Assembly (NCBI GenBank): GCA_033283265.1
Contig: JAWMQN010000001.1
Coordinates: 124,001-188,000, forward strand
DNA from: Mangrovimicrobium sp033283265
GTDB taxonomy: Bacteria; Pseudomonadota; Gammaproteobacteria; Pseudomonadales; Halieaceae
Reading direction: 5' to 3'
Length of the DNA stretch: 64,000 nt
Part shown: piece after piece, positions 30,564 through 39,668 of the stretch
Layout: the number at the start of each line of letters is the position of its first letter
How positions within the stretch are numbered: position 1 is the first letter of the stretch
Translations under genes and position numbers: made by a program
The notes under the pieces: generated by a model
Databases searched by the model: none
What the model saw: only the letters and a program-made list of their open reading frames with translations
What the model was told of the DNA's origin: nothing

Positions 30564-30594
30564 CGGCGTGATTCCTGGAGTCATGCCGTTTTTT
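30564..30594 (+). terminator. Rho-independent terminator of ihfB
   Basis: A stem of about ten pairs (CGGCGTGATT against AGTCATGCCG, with two G-T wobbles) and a short CCTGG loop is followed by TTTTTT, 18 bases past the ihfB stop. Confidence 0.8.
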
Positions 30595-30617
30595 ACTTCC
30601 CTGCGCCGGGCCTGCTG

Positions 30618-30923
30618 ATGAATTTCTTGCGCAAAATTCTGCTTGTTGTCGTTTTGCTCGCCATGCTGGCACTGGGCGTTTTGTTTGCTGTGCAAAACGA
30701 AGTGCTGGTTCCGCTGGACCTGTTGGTCTACCGATTTGAGGAACACAGTCTCGCGCTCTGGTTACTCCTTGCATTTGCGCTGGGCGGGTTGTTCGGCCTG
30801 CTCGCCTCCAGTCTCGTGCTGTTCCGTCAACGCACATCGCTTGGTGCGCTGCGCCGCAAACTGAACCGCTCCCAAACGGAGGTTGAAAGGCTGCGTACCG
30901 CCGGCCTGAAAGACGGTGGCTGA
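30618..30923 (+). CDS. lapA: Lipopolysaccharide assembly protein A (LapA/YciS)
   Basis: A 101-residue inner-membrane protein with two hydrophobic helices (about residues 5-25 and 43-65) and a basic coiled-coil end (LRRKLNRSQTEVERLR). It matches the DUF1049/LapA family by length, layout (QNEVLVPLDLLVY) and its neighbour lapB. LapA and LapB link LPS synthesis to LpxC control by FtsH. The lapB start lies inside its last codons, so the two are coupled. Confidence 0.9.
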   Translation: MNFLRKILLVVVLLAMLALGVLFAVQNEVLVPLDLLVYRFEEHSLALWLLLAFALGGLFGLLASSLVLFRQRTSLGALRRKLNRSQTEVERLRTAGLKDGG

Positions 30924-32109
30924 CTACCTTGTATTTGTACTGCTGTTTCTCGCCGTTGCGAGCGGCTGGTTCCTGGGCCGGCGCGGCAAGGAACAGCGAC
31001 CCGAGCTGCCCGGAGAGTATTATCGCGGGTTCCGCTTTCTGCTGGATGGGCGCCATGACGGTGCCATCGACGCCTTCATCGATGCCCTGGAAGTTAACGC
31101 CGATACCCTCGAGACGCACATAGCGCTGGGCAAATTATTGCGCCAGCGAGGGGAGGTGGCGCGTGCTATCCGCGTGCACCAGAACCTGCTGGCGCGTCCC
31201 AGCCTGCCCCGGGCACAGGTTCACCAGGCGCACCTCGAACTGGCTCGGGATTACATCTCGGCAGGGCTGCTCGACCGGGCCGAACGCCTCCTGCTCGATC
31301 TCGGTGCCGAGTCCCCCGCCTTGCGCCGTAGAGCCTGGCGCTATCTGCTGGAGATTTACCAGAGCGAGCGGGACTGGCAGCAGGCCGTCGACATCGCGCG
31401 CAAGCTGTTGCCGCGCAAGGGGCTTCGGGCCGGCGGGGCCGCCGGTGACGACAACGGCCAGGCGGTGCCAGTCATGCTGGCGCACTACTATTGTGAGCTG
31501 GCCGAGGAAAAGCGCGCCGAAGGTCAGTTCGATGCGGCGCGGGAGCTGCTGCGCCAGGCGCTGGAACAGGATGCGGGTTGCGTTCGTGCGTCGATCATCC
31601 TCGGCAGTGTTGAACGCAAGGCGGGCAACTTCAAGCAGGCGGTGAGAGCGTTGCGCCGCGTGCAGCGGCAGGATCCCGAAGCGGTTTACGAGACAGTGCC
31701 GGCATTGCGCAAGTGCTATGAGGCCATTGGCGATGACCGCGCCCTGCGCGTCTACCTCCGCGAATGCCTGGACGAACATCCGTCACCGCCGCTGGTACTG
31801 GCAGTTACCGAGGCTGTGCAGATGGTGGATGGCATCGAGGAAGCGCACCAGTTCCTGGTCCGGGAGCTGGAACGCCTGCCTTCCCTGCGCGGTGTAGAAA
31901 AGCTCATCCAGCTGGAAGCGGGTGCAGAGAGCGGCGAGCGGAAAAATGCGCTGGTTCGCCTGCAGGCCCTGGTCCGTCGTCTGCTGGAGCAACGACCGAC
32001 CTATCGCTGCAGCCACTGCGGATTTTCCGGCCAGCAGTTGCACTGGCTGTGTCCCGGCTGCAGGTACTGGGGAACACTGAAGAATATTCGTGGCACCGCG
32101 ATGGAGTAG
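30916..32109 (+). CDS. lapB: Lipopolysaccharide assembly protein B, TPR and rubredoxin-like domains (LapB/YciM)
   Basis: A 397-residue protein with an N-terminal membrane anchor (LVFVLLFLAVASGWFLG), a tetratricopeptide superhelix over ~40-350 and a C-terminal zinc motif CSHCGF...CPGCRYW typical of the LapB rubredoxin-like domain. LapB works with FtsH to degrade LpxC when LPS is sufficient. The start is GTG 30916, overlapping lapA by eight bases. pyrF follows after 30 bases. Confidence 0.94.
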   Translation: MADYLVFVLLFLAVASGWFLGRRGKEQRPELPGEYYRGFRFLLDGRHDGAIDAFIDALEVNADTLETHIALGKLLRQRGEVARAIRVHQNLLARPSLPRAQVHQAHLELARDYISAGLLDRAERLLLDLGAESPALRRRAWRYLLEIYQSERDWQQAVDIARKLLPRKGLRAGGAAGDDNGQAVPVMLAHYYCELAEEKRAEGQFDAARELLRQALEQDAGCVRASIILGSVERKAGNFKQAVRALRRVQRQDPEAVYETVPALRKCYEAIGDDRALRVYLRECLDEHPSPPLVLAVTEAVQMVDGIEEAHQFLVRELERLPSLRGVEKLIQLEAGAESGERKNALVRLQALVRRLLEQRPTYRCSHCGFSGQQLHWLCPGCRYWGTLKNIRGTAME

Positions 32110-32139
32110 GGTGTCGCGTGCAACCGATGGAGAAAATAC

Positions 32140-32838
32140 ATGGCTGAAAGTCCCGTGATCGTCGCTCTCGACTATGCCAGCGAGACGTCTGCCCTGGAGA
32201 TGGTCGACAGGCTGACACCGGAACTTTGCCGGCTCAAGGTAGGCAAGGAACTGTTCACCCGCTGCGGCCCCGGCCTGGTCGAGACCCTGCAGGGGCGGGG
32301 CTTCGAGATATTCCTCGACCTGAAATTCCACGATATTCCCAATACCGTGGCCAAGGCTGTCGCGGCGGCAGCCGAGCTGGGTGTCTGGATGGTGAACGTC
32401 CACGCCTCCGGTGGTCGGCGCATGATGGAGGCCGCCGCTGAGGCAGTGGCGGGCTCTGCGCAAAAGACCAGGCTGATTGCCGTTACCGTACTGACCAGTA
32501 TGAGTGAGGAGGACCTGCGCGAGACCGGTTGCGAGGAGTCCCTGCAGGCGCGGGTTTCCCGGCTGGCAGCGCTGGCGGCGGACAGCGGCCTCGACGGCGT
32601 GGTCTGTTCGGCGCAGGAGGGTCCCCGCTTGCGCGCGGAGCGCGGAGACAGCTTCGAGTTGGTCACCCCGGGCATTCGACTCGCCGGCGACAGTGCGGGC
32701 GACCAGCGGCGGGTCCTGACTCCGGCGGACGCCATCGATGCGGGCGCGACCTGGCTGGTTATCGGCCGCTCGATCACTGGTGCCGCAGATCCGCTCGCCG
32801 CGCTACAGCGGGTCCACGCCGAGATCGGGCTGGCATAA
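32140..32838 (+). CDS. pyrF: Orotidine 5'-phosphate decarboxylase
   Basis: A 232-residue TIM-barrel enzyme, the last step of UMP synthesis. Seen: the catalytic FLDLKFHDIPNTV containing the Lys/Asp/Lys array, VHASGG and the closing GRSITGAADP. It is in the lapA-lapB-pyrF order known from E. coli and pseudomonads. Confidence 0.97.
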   Translation: MAESPVIVALDYASETSALEMVDRLTPELCRLKVGKELFTRCGPGLVETLQGRGFEIFLDLKFHDIPNTVAKAVAAAAELGVWMVNVHASGGRRMMEAAAEAVAGSAQKTRLIAVTVLTSMSEEDLRETGCEESLQARVSRLAALAADSGLDGVVCSAQEGPRLRAERGDSFELVTPGIRLAGDSAGDQRRVLTPADAIDAGATWLVIGRSITGAADPLAALQRVHAEIGLA

Positions 32839-32942
32839 CATCATATTGGCGCAACTTCTCCCAGCGGCGCTGGCCGCCTGCTAGGCTGTTTCCTGTTGCG
32901 GGTAACCGCACGGACGCAAACCACAGATCAGGGAGATCTACC

Positions 32943-33278
32943 ATGAATAGCCGCATTTTTTCCTTTTTCGACTGGCGCCGCATCCGGCGCAATTGCCTGT
33001 TGCCGATGACGGCCCTGTTGTTGAGCGTGGGGCTGATGTCGGTGCAGGGTGTCTACGCAGAGCAGGCCGAACCGGCAGGTGCGACGGTCAATATCAACGT
33101 CGCGGATGCACCGACGCTGGCCGCGGGCCTCAAGGGTGTGGGGCTGCGCCGGGCGGAGGATATCGTCCGCTACCGGGAGCAATACGGGCCCTTCACCACA
33201 GTCGAACAATTGGCGGAAGTGAAGGGCATCGGTGATGCGACGGTTGAAACCAATCGCAGCCGTATAGCACTGGATTAA
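32943..33278 (+). CDS. ComEA-like helix-hairpin-helix DNA-binding protein, exported
   Basis: A 111-residue protein. ATG 32943 has GGGAG upstream and gives a leader with a hydrophobic stretch (LLPMTALLLSVGLMSV) and likely cleavage near residue 40. The mature part is a single ComEA domain, two helix-hairpin-helix motifs (LKGVGLRRAEDIV and VKGIGDAT). ComEA binds double-stranded DNA in the periplasm during natural transformation; small forms like this have also been kept without other competence genes, and none is seen here. In P. aeruginosa a ComEA-like gene lies beside the O-antigen locus, matching the context. Confidence 0.85.
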   Translation: MNSRIFSFFDWRRIRRNCLLPMTALLLSVGLMSVQGVYAEQAEPAGATVNINVADAPTLAAGLKGVGLRRAEDIVRYREQYGPFTTVEQLAEVKGIGDATVETNRSRIALD

Positions 33279-33334
33279 GCCCGCCTTATCCGTATCATGT
33301 GGGGGCTTATGCCTCCACATCCTCCCAGCCTCCC

Positions 33335-34264
33335 GTGAAAGCCCTGGTCACCGGTTCCACCGGATTTATCGGCCGCCGGCTCTGCTCACGACTGCAGGCG
33401 AACGCAAGCCTTTCGCTCGCCTTGAGTCGGGATGGCAGCAGCCTCGCCGACGGAAGTAAAACCCGCTCCCTTGATCTCGAACACGAAACCCTGGACGCAT
33501 GTGAGCTGCAAGGCGTTGATACCGTGTTTTACCTTGCCGGAATCGCCCATCGCCACGGGCGCGGTCTGCCCTACGAGGCCGTCAATAATCGCGCCGCGCT
33601 ACAACTGGCCCGTCAGGCTCGCGATGCTGGCGTCAGCTGCTTTATTTACCTCAGCAGCGTCAAGGCCATGGGGGAGGGCGGCGATAGCGGTGCCCGCAGC
33701 GAGGAGGAGGTCGTGCCTGCGGTGGATGGGTACGGGCTCTCCAAGTGGCGCGCCGAACAGGCGCTGCGCAATGAACTGGGAAATTCCGGCATGGCGATCT
33801 ATATCGTCCGTCCCGCGCTGGTATACGGCCACGGCGTCCGTGGCAATCTGCGCTTGTTGGCTCGCGCCATCAACTGGGGTCTGCCCCGGCCGCCGGAGCT
33901 GGGCGGCCGTTCGATGGTGTCACGGGAGGATCTGGTGGAGCTCCTGTTGCTGGCTGCCGAGCGCGCGCAGCCCGGTGTCCACACCTGGATCGCTGCTGAT
34001 GGTGAGATCTATACCACGCGGCGTCTTTACGACGCGCTGCGCCGCGCCGCGGGTAAAGGGGCGGGGCGAAGCTGGTTGCCCATCTGGGTGTGGCAGGCCG
34101 GTCTGGCCTTGCTGGATGCTCTGCCGGGAGCTCGTGACTCCCTCTGGCAGACGGTGTTTGGCAGCGAGCTTTACGACAATCGGCGGGCCCGGGAAGAGGC
34201 TGGGTGGCAGCCGCACAGAACCTTTGAGGATGTGCTGCACAGTGGCGAGACTCACAGGTGCTGA
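33335..34264 (+). CDS. NAD-dependent sugar epimerase/dehydratase, WbpV-like
   Basis: A ~309-residue SDR-extended enzyme. Seen: ALVTGSTGFIGRRL at the N-terminus, the YxxxK pair in YGLSKWRAEQAL and VRPALVYGHGVRGN. GTG 33335 starts the Rossmann strand exactly; GTG 33299 would add 12 unlikely residues. The position directly before a WbpL-type transferase and a WbpM-type dehydratase matches wbpV of the P. aeruginosa O-antigen locus, where it makes a 4-reduced or 4-epimerised nucleotide sugar; the exact product is not decidable. Confidence 0.8.
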   Translation: MKALVTGSTGFIGRRLCSRLQANASLSLALSRDGSSLADGSKTRSLDLEHETLDACELQGVDTVFYLAGIAHRHGRGLPYEAVNNRAALQLARQARDAGVSCFIYLSSVKAMGEGGDSGARSEEEVVPAVDGYGLSKWRAEQALRNELGNSGMAIYIVRPALVYGHGVRGNLRLLARAINWGLPRPPELGGRSMVSREDLVELLLLAAERAQPGVHTWIAADGEIYTTRRLYDALRRAAGKGAGRSWLPIWVWQAGLALLDALPGARDSLWQTVFGSELYDNRRAREEAGWQPHRTFEDVLHSGETHRC

Positions 34265-35259
34265 ACACATCGCTCATGACTTTACTGGCGCTGCTGCTTT
34301 CCGCCGCATTGTGCGCTGCGTATTTGCGGCTCGCACTGCACCTGCAGTTGCTCGACGAGCCGGGACACCGCAGCTCCCATCAGCGCCCAACCCCCCACGG
34401 CGGTGGTTTGCCGCTGATGCTGGCGTTCACGCTGTCGCTCGGGCCGGCGCTGTTTTTCGGCGGGGGGTGGGAGTCCGGGTACCCCCTGTTGCTGGTGCTG
34501 GCACTGGGCCTGTGCCTGTGCCTGGTCGGGGTGGTGGATGACCTCGTCGGGCTGGCGGTGGCGCCGCGCTTCGCGCTCTACGGGCTCGCCTGCCTGCTGG
34601 CGCTGCTGTTGGTGCTTGGGTCGCCACTCGCCTGGTCGGCGATCGAGTGGGCGCTCTTCCCACTCGCATTTGTCGCACTGCTCTGGCTGCTCAACCTCTA
34701 CAACTTCATGGACGGAATCGATGGGCTTGCCGCGACCCAGTGTATTCTCGCCAGCTGTACCGTTGCCTTCCTTGTCGGCCTGCGCGGCGGAGATCCGGCC
34801 TACGTGTTGACCTGCCTGCTGCTCGCGGCGGCACACGCGGGATTCCTGATCTTCAACTGGGCTCCGGCACGGCTGTTCATGGGCGATGCCGGTTCGATCC
34901 CCAGCGGTTTCCTGCTAGGAGTTTTGGCACTGCTCGGGATGGAGCAGGGAGAACTCCCACTGGCCTGCTGGTTGATTCTGCTTGCGTGTTTCATCACTGA
35001 CGCGACGGTCACCCTGGCCTGGCGCGGCTGTACCGGCCAGCGCATTTTCGAAGCGCACCGCTTGCACGCATACCAGCGTTTGAGCCGTGAGTGGGGGAGC
35101 CATTCACGGGTAGTGATTGGCCTGATTGTGGTGCATGTGTTCTGGCTTGCACCACTGTCCGCGCTCGCGTCATTTTCGCCGCAGTACGGGCCATTCTTGG
35201 TAATTTTGGCCTACATTCCGCTGCTGTTCGGCATGGCTAAAGCAATGAGATTGGGCTAG
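34258..35259 (+). CDS. Undecaprenyl-phosphate sugar-1-phosphate transferase, WbpL/WecA-like (GT4-type MraY superfamily)
   Basis: A 333-residue membrane protein with about ten helices. Seen: DEPGHRSSHQRPTPHGGG near residue 33, the VGVVDDLVGL aspartate pair, LYNFMDGIDGLA and FMGDAGSIPSGF, which are the conserved Mg and nucleotide loops of the family. It would start a lipid-linked glycan by moving a sugar-1-phosphate to undecaprenyl phosphate. GTG 34258 overlaps the preceding epimerase by seven bases, so they are cotranslated. Confidence 0.88.
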   Translation: MLNTSLMTLLALLLSAALCAAYLRLALHLQLLDEPGHRSSHQRPTPHGGGLPLMLAFTLSLGPALFFGGGWESGYPLLLVLALGLCLCLVGVVDDLVGLAVAPRFALYGLACLLALLLVLGSPLAWSAIEWALFPLAFVALLWLLNLYNFMDGIDGLAATQCILASCTVAFLVGLRGGDPAYVLTCLLLAAAHAGFLIFNWAPARLFMGDAGSIPSGFLLGVLALLGMEQGELPLACWLILLACFITDATVTLAWRGCTGQRIFEAHRLHAYQRLSREWGSHSRVVIGLIVVHVFWLAPLSALASFSPQYGPFLVILAYIPLLFGMAKAMRLG

Positions 35260-35337
35260 TATCAAGTCTGGGCCACACTATCTCAAAAGTTCCAATATTC
35301 AGTGGCTTGAACCAGACCAGAAGAGTGAGGAAGGGGC

Positions 35338-37365
35338 TTGCTGAACTTTTGTGGCCGTGTCGTCGCACGCTCGGTATCCGGTATTGCCGGAGGCCTGCGG
35401 GAGGGCCTTGAACGGCTGGTGCAGCTTCCCCGAAATATCAAACAGGCCTGTCTGCTCGTCATCGACATGACCTTTGTGACGTTTGCGATCTGGGCCGCGG
35501 TCGCTTTCCGTTACGGCAGTACCAACTTCAACTTTGGCGCCCTGGAAGTTTTCTGCGCCGCCTTCACCGTTGTCGTCTCCGCGTTTATCTTCCTCCGCCT
35601 CGGTCTCTATCGCGCTGTCATTCGCTTCATGGGTCAGCAGGCGATCTGGGCGGTAATTACCGCCGTCAGTTATTCGACCCTGGTACTCGGTGCCACCATC
35701 TTTTTTACCCAGGCCCAGGTGCCGCGCTCGATGCCCTTCATCTACTGGGGTATCGCCCTGCTCGGCGTCGGCGGTATGCGACTCAGCGTGCGCGCCTACT
35801 ACCAGGCAAAATTGCGCTCCATGTCGGAGAATGTACTCATCTACGGCGCCGGTGAATCGGGGCGTCAGTTGTTGACCGCACTGAACCACGGCGACCAGTA
35901 CCGCGCAGTGGCTTTCGTCGATGACGACCAGCGCCTGAACTACTCCGTGATCAACGGCCTGCAGGTGGTCCCGCCGGAAGAGATCGAGCACCTCATCGCC
36001 GCGCACGATATTACCCAGGTCTTGCTCGCCGTACCCTCGGCGTCACCCGAGCGCCGCAAGGAAATTATCAACTCGCTCGTCGGCCTGCCGGTCTATGTGC
36101 GCACGGTGCCGAGGATTGCCGAACTGGTGACAGGTGAGGCCAGCGTCAACCAGATTCAGGACATCGACCTGGACGACCTGCTCGGCCGCGACCCGGTGCC
36201 GCCGCATCCCGAACTGATCGAGCGATGCATTACCGACAAGGTGGTTATGGTCACCGGTGCGGGCGGTTCGATTGGTTCTGAACTCTGCCGGCAAATCGTG
36301 CTGGCGGGGCCGAAGGAACTGATTCTCCTCGACAACAGCGAATACGCGCTATACAACGCCGAGCGCGAGTTGCGCGAAGTGATGGCCAGCGCCAATTTGC
36401 AGTTCGAAATGGTCGCGTTGCTCGGGTCAGTGCAGGACGGGCGCCGTCTGGAAGGCATCTTCCGTACCTTCCGGGTTGATACTGTCTACCACGCGGCGGC
36501 CTACAAGCACGTGCCGATGGTCGAGTACAACGTTGCCGAGGGTGTGGCCAACAACGTATTCGGTACCTGGTACGCGGCCCAGGCGGCGCGCAAGGCCGGC
36601 GTGGATACATTCGTCCTCGTGTCCACCGACAAGGCCGTGCGGCCGACCAATATCATGGGGGCGTCGAAGCGCTTCGCGGAAATGATCCTCCAGGGCCTGG
36701 CCCAGCGCGAGACCAAGACCCGTTTCTGCATGGTGCGCTTCGGCAATGTCCTCGGCTCCTCCGGTTCTGTTGTGCCTTTGTTCCGCGAGCAGATCGAAAA
36801 CGGTGGCCCGGTCACCGTCACCCACCCGGAAGTGACCCGCTACTTCATGAGCATCAAGGAAGCCGCACAACTGGTACTGCAGGCCAGTGCGATGGGCACC
36901 GGCGGTGACGTGTTCGTGCTGGACATGGGCGAGCCGGTGAAGATCGTCGATCTCGCCCGGCGCATGATTCGCCTGAGCGGTTACGAGACCGACCACGATT
37001 CCCATGTGGGTGAGCATATCGACATTGAATTTATCGGTCTGCGCCCCGGCGAGAAACTTTACGAGGAGCTTCTGCTGGGCAGCAACGTGACCGGAACCGG
37101 TCACCCGATGATCATGCGCGCGGAGGAAGAGTGCCTGAGCTATGGGCAGATGCACTCCTTCGTGACCGAACTCATGCACTACTGCGACACGCTGGACTGC
37201 CCCGGTATCACCACCGTACTGCGCAAGGCGGTGAGCGGGTTCAGCGAGCATGAAATCCGCCACGACCATATCTGGAACCGCCAGGTAGAACTGGGCTACC
37301 TGCCCAAGGAACCCACCAGGGCGGTCTCCAACGTCAAAGAGCTGTTCCCCGAAAAACCCGCCTGA
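35338..37365 (+). CDS. UDP-sugar 4,6-dehydratase, WbpM/CapD-like membrane protein
   Basis: A 675-residue membrane-bound dehydratase. Domains: about four N-terminal helices (~40-155), a CoA-binding-like Rossmann domain (~165-270, VLIYGAGESGRQLL) and the catalytic SDR domain from ~300 (VVMVTGAGGSIGSELCRQ, FVLVSTDKAVRPTNIMGASKRFAE). WbpM-type enzymes make UDP-4-keto-6-deoxy-GlcNAc for O-antigen sugars. The start is TTG 35338 with AGGA six bases upstream; the frame has no better ATG. The catalytic motif is S-T-D-K, as in the WbpM group in which the usual Tyr is replaced by Met, here IMGASK. Confidence 0.88.
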   Translation: MLNFCGRVVARSVSGIAGGLREGLERLVQLPRNIKQACLLVIDMTFVTFAIWAAVAFRYGSTNFNFGALEVFCAAFTVVVSAFIFLRLGLYRAVIRFMGQQAIWAVITAVSYSTLVLGATIFFTQAQVPRSMPFIYWGIALLGVGGMRLSVRAYYQAKLRSMSENVLIYGAGESGRQLLTALNHGDQYRAVAFVDDDQRLNYSVINGLQVVPPEEIEHLIAAHDITQVLLAVPSASPERRKEIINSLVGLPVYVRTVPRIAELVTGEASVNQIQDIDLDDLLGRDPVPPHPELIERCITDKVVMVTGAGGSIGSELCRQIVLAGPKELILLDNSEYALYNAERELREVMASANLQFEMVALLGSVQDGRRLEGIFRTFRVDTVYHAAAYKHVPMVEYNVAEGVANNVFGTWYAAQAARKAGVDTFVLVSTDKAVRPTNIMGASKRFAEMILQGLAQRETKTRFCMVRFGNVLGSSGSVVPLFREQIENGGPVTVTHPEVTRYFMSIKEAAQLVLQASAMGTGGDVFVLDMGEPVKIVDLARRMIRLSGYETDHDSHVGEHIDIEFIGLRPGEKLYEELLLGSNVTGTGHPMIMRAEEECLSYGQMHSFVTELMHYCDTLDCPGITTVLRKAVSGFSEHEIRHDHIWNRQVELGYLPKEPTRAVSNVKELFPEKPA

Positions 37366-37406
37366 GCCAACCCGCTACAGACAGATTCCCCGGCCCCGAG
37401 CGTCGC

Positions 37407-37817
37407 TCAATCTTCCAGGTCATCCACGTCCACCTGCCCCGTCAGGCGGCGGCGGATATGCGACCAGGACATACCGATACCCAGCAGCAGTGATATCAGC
37501 AGCAGCGCCAGCCAGGTGATGGCGCCGGTGGATGCAACGCTGAGCCAGCCCAGGTCCACCAGCAGCCAGATAACGCAGCCGAAGAACATCGAGCCGAGGA
37601 TGATTCCGAGCCAGCCGAGCGAGAGGAATGTCGCACGCAGGAAGATGATCCAGCCGATCAGCAGAACCACACCGATCAGGGCGGGGAGAGGGCCGAATTC
37701 GCTTCGCATGAGCCAGCTGGCATAGGAGTACTGCGTTGGATTGTAGGTGCCGAAAACCAGCAGCAGGGCGAACAGCCAGCGGCTGAAAATGCTCAGGGCG
37801 TTGAAATCCTTGGCCAT
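37407..37817 (-). CDS. DUF6524-like four-helix membrane protein
   Basis: A 136-residue inner-membrane protein with four hydrophobic helices and a charged end (HIRRRLTGQVDVDDLED). ATG 37817 has AGAGGAAA upstream; the frame remains open a little further but begins at this site. Seen: FGTYNPTQYSYASWL, a string I associate with the DUF6524 family of unknown function. It stands alone between wbpM and the EAL gene, converging on wbpM. Confidence 0.7.
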   Translation of the reverse strand: MAKDFNALSIFSRWLFALLLVFGTYNPTQYSYASWLMRSEFGPLPALIGVVLLIGWIIFLRATFLSLGWLGIILGSMFFGCVIWLLVDLGWLSVASTGAITWLALLLISLLLGIGMSWSHIRRRLTGQVDVDDLED

Positions 37818-37999
37818 CCGGTTTCCTCTCGGTTTTTGCGACTTATCGCGCCAGAATAGAAGAGACTGTTGTGCCAAGGCAAGCTGGAAGCTGTCGGCTG
37901 GCCTGTTGCATAGCCTCCGGGTAGCGCCTCGCCGACTGCTATGGTGCGCTACCTTCCACTCAGCGTATCCTAGCCCTCCCGCAGCCCCGCAAACTTACC

Positions 38000-39595
38000 A
38001 TGGTCAAACTGAGCTCGCTTCTACTGACACTGCTCATCGCACTGCTCGGCTTCGCAACGCCAACAGCCCTTGTCTTCTGGCTTGCGCAGGAGCAGGGCAT
38101 GGAAGCGGAAAAGGATCGCTCACTGGCTTACGCCACCGAGGTGCTGCAGAAATCCGAGACCCTGTTGCAGGGCTTTAGCGAAGTGGTCGAACGCCTGTCG
38201 CCACTGATCGTGGGTAATCCCTGCGACCCCGAGAACCTCGACCTGATGGAGTACGCGTCGCTGTCCTCCAGGGACATCAAGGCCCTCGGCTACGTGGAGA
38301 ACAACCGGCTGCTGTGCTCCTCCCTGAACATTCCCGGCCGCACCTTTGATATGGGGGCTGCGGACTACGTGGTGCCGCTGACGCCGCCGCTGGAGGTGCG
38401 CAGCGATGTCTTTATCCCGCGGATCGGTGAGATGGAGTTCGTCGTCTTCGAGCAGGCGGGAATCTCGGGGATCGTGCAGGAGGAACAACCGCTGGACTCC
38501 GTCACCGAAAGTGAGGGCATATTGCTGGCGGTTTACGGCGTCGGCCAGAGCCGTTCCATGTTCGAGAACGCCCCGGTCGACCTGGACTGGCAGAGCCATT
38601 TGCCCCCGCCCGGCGAAACCGCCAGTTTTGCCGGTGCTGATTACGTTGTCTCCATCGCCCGTTCGGCCAGTTTCGGGGTAGTGGCGATTGCCGCACTACC
38701 GACCAGCGACCTTGCAGCCCACTCCCGGGAACTGCTGACCTACCTGCTGCCCATCGGCCTGATCGCCGGCGCTGTGCTGATCTGGGCGATCGTATTCCTG
38801 TCCCGGCACCAGATGGCGATGCCACAGGCGATCAAGTCCGGCTTGCGCCGCCACGAGTTCTACCTGGTGTACCAGCCGATCGTCGACCTGCGCAGCGGCC
38901 GCTGGGCCGGCGCAGAGGCACTGATGCGCTGGCGCCGCTCCAACGGGGAGGTTGTCAGCCCGGAGGTCTTCATGGCGGTGGCCGAAGAGTCGGGGCTCAT
39001 GCAATTGATGACCGAGCGTTTGTTCGAGCTGGTGGCGCGGGACGCCCCGAAACTGCTCGCCGGGCAGGATGCGTTTCACCTGTCGCTCAATCTCGCTGCG
39101 GCGGACATTCACGAACCTGCCGTGGTCGAGCGCCTGCAAAAGCTCATGCGCGCCTGCGGGGCGAGGCCGGGGCAGCTTTTCGTGGAAGTCACCGAGCGCG
39201 GCCTGACGCGGCCGGAGCAGGCGATAGATGTCATTCACCGCCTGCGCGAAACCGGTATACCGGTCGCGGTGGACGACTTTGGAACCGGCTATTCTAGCCT
39301 TTCCTATCTCGAGAGCTTTGCTCTCGACTACCTGAAAATCGACAAGTTTTTTGTCAATTCCATCGAGGCGGATTCCAGCGCCGCGAGCAGTACAGTCCTG
39401 CTGCATATCATCGAGATGGCAAAGAGCCTGCAGCTGAAAATGATCGCCGAGGGCGTCGAGACGGAAGCGCAGCGGGCTGCGCTGCTGGGCTACGGCGTCG
39501 ACTACGCACAGGGCTGGTTGTTCAGCAAGCCGATGAAGTGCGGGCTGTTTGTAAAACGCCTGCGCCGTGAGATGAGCGACGCACCGCCCGGCTAG
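38000..39595 (+). CDS. CSS-motif membrane cyclic-di-GMP phosphodiesterase (EAL)
   Basis: A 531-residue protein: a membrane helix at ~7-29, a periplasmic region with the CSS motif (Cys75 and the Cys-Ser-Ser at 106-108), a second helix near ~245-270 and a C-terminal EAL domain. The EAL signature is intact (EAL at 306-308, VAEESGLM, DDFGTGYSSL, YLKIDKFFV, EGVETEAQ), so it should cleave c-di-GMP. In enterobacterial CSS-EAL proteins the periplasmic disulfide state, set by DsbA/DsbB, controls activity; the two cysteines fit that here. No GGDEF domain is present and it is monocistronic. Confidence 0.92.
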   Translation: MVKLSSLLLTLLIALLGFATPTALVFWLAQEQGMEAEKDRSLAYATEVLQKSETLLQGFSEVVERLSPLIVGNPCDPENLDLMEYASLSSRDIKALGYVENNRLLCSSLNIPGRTFDMGAADYVVPLTPPLEVRSDVFIPRIGEMEFVVFEQAGISGIVQEEQPLDSVTESEGILLAVYGVGQSRSMFENAPVDLDWQSHLPPPGETASFAGADYVVSIARSASFGVVAIAALPTSDLAAHSRELLTYLLPIGLIAGAVLIWAIVFLSRHQMAMPQAIKSGLRRHEFYLVYQPIVDLRSGRWAGAEALMRWRRSNGEVVSPEVFMAVAEESGLMQLMTERLFELVARDAPKLLAGQDAFHLSLNLAAADIHEPAVVERLQKLMRACGARPGQLFVEVTERGLTRPEQAIDVIHRLRETGIPVAVDDFGTGYSSLSYLESFALDYLKIDKFFVNSIEADSSAASSTVLLHIIEMAKSLQLKMIAEGVETEAQRAALLGYGVDYAQGWLFSKPMKCGLFVKRLRREMSDAPPG

Positions 39596-39668
39596 GGGCC
39601 GGGTGTGCAGTGGGCCGCGGCCCGGACCAATGCACAGGTGTCACTGCCGGACGATAACGCCCGGTTTC

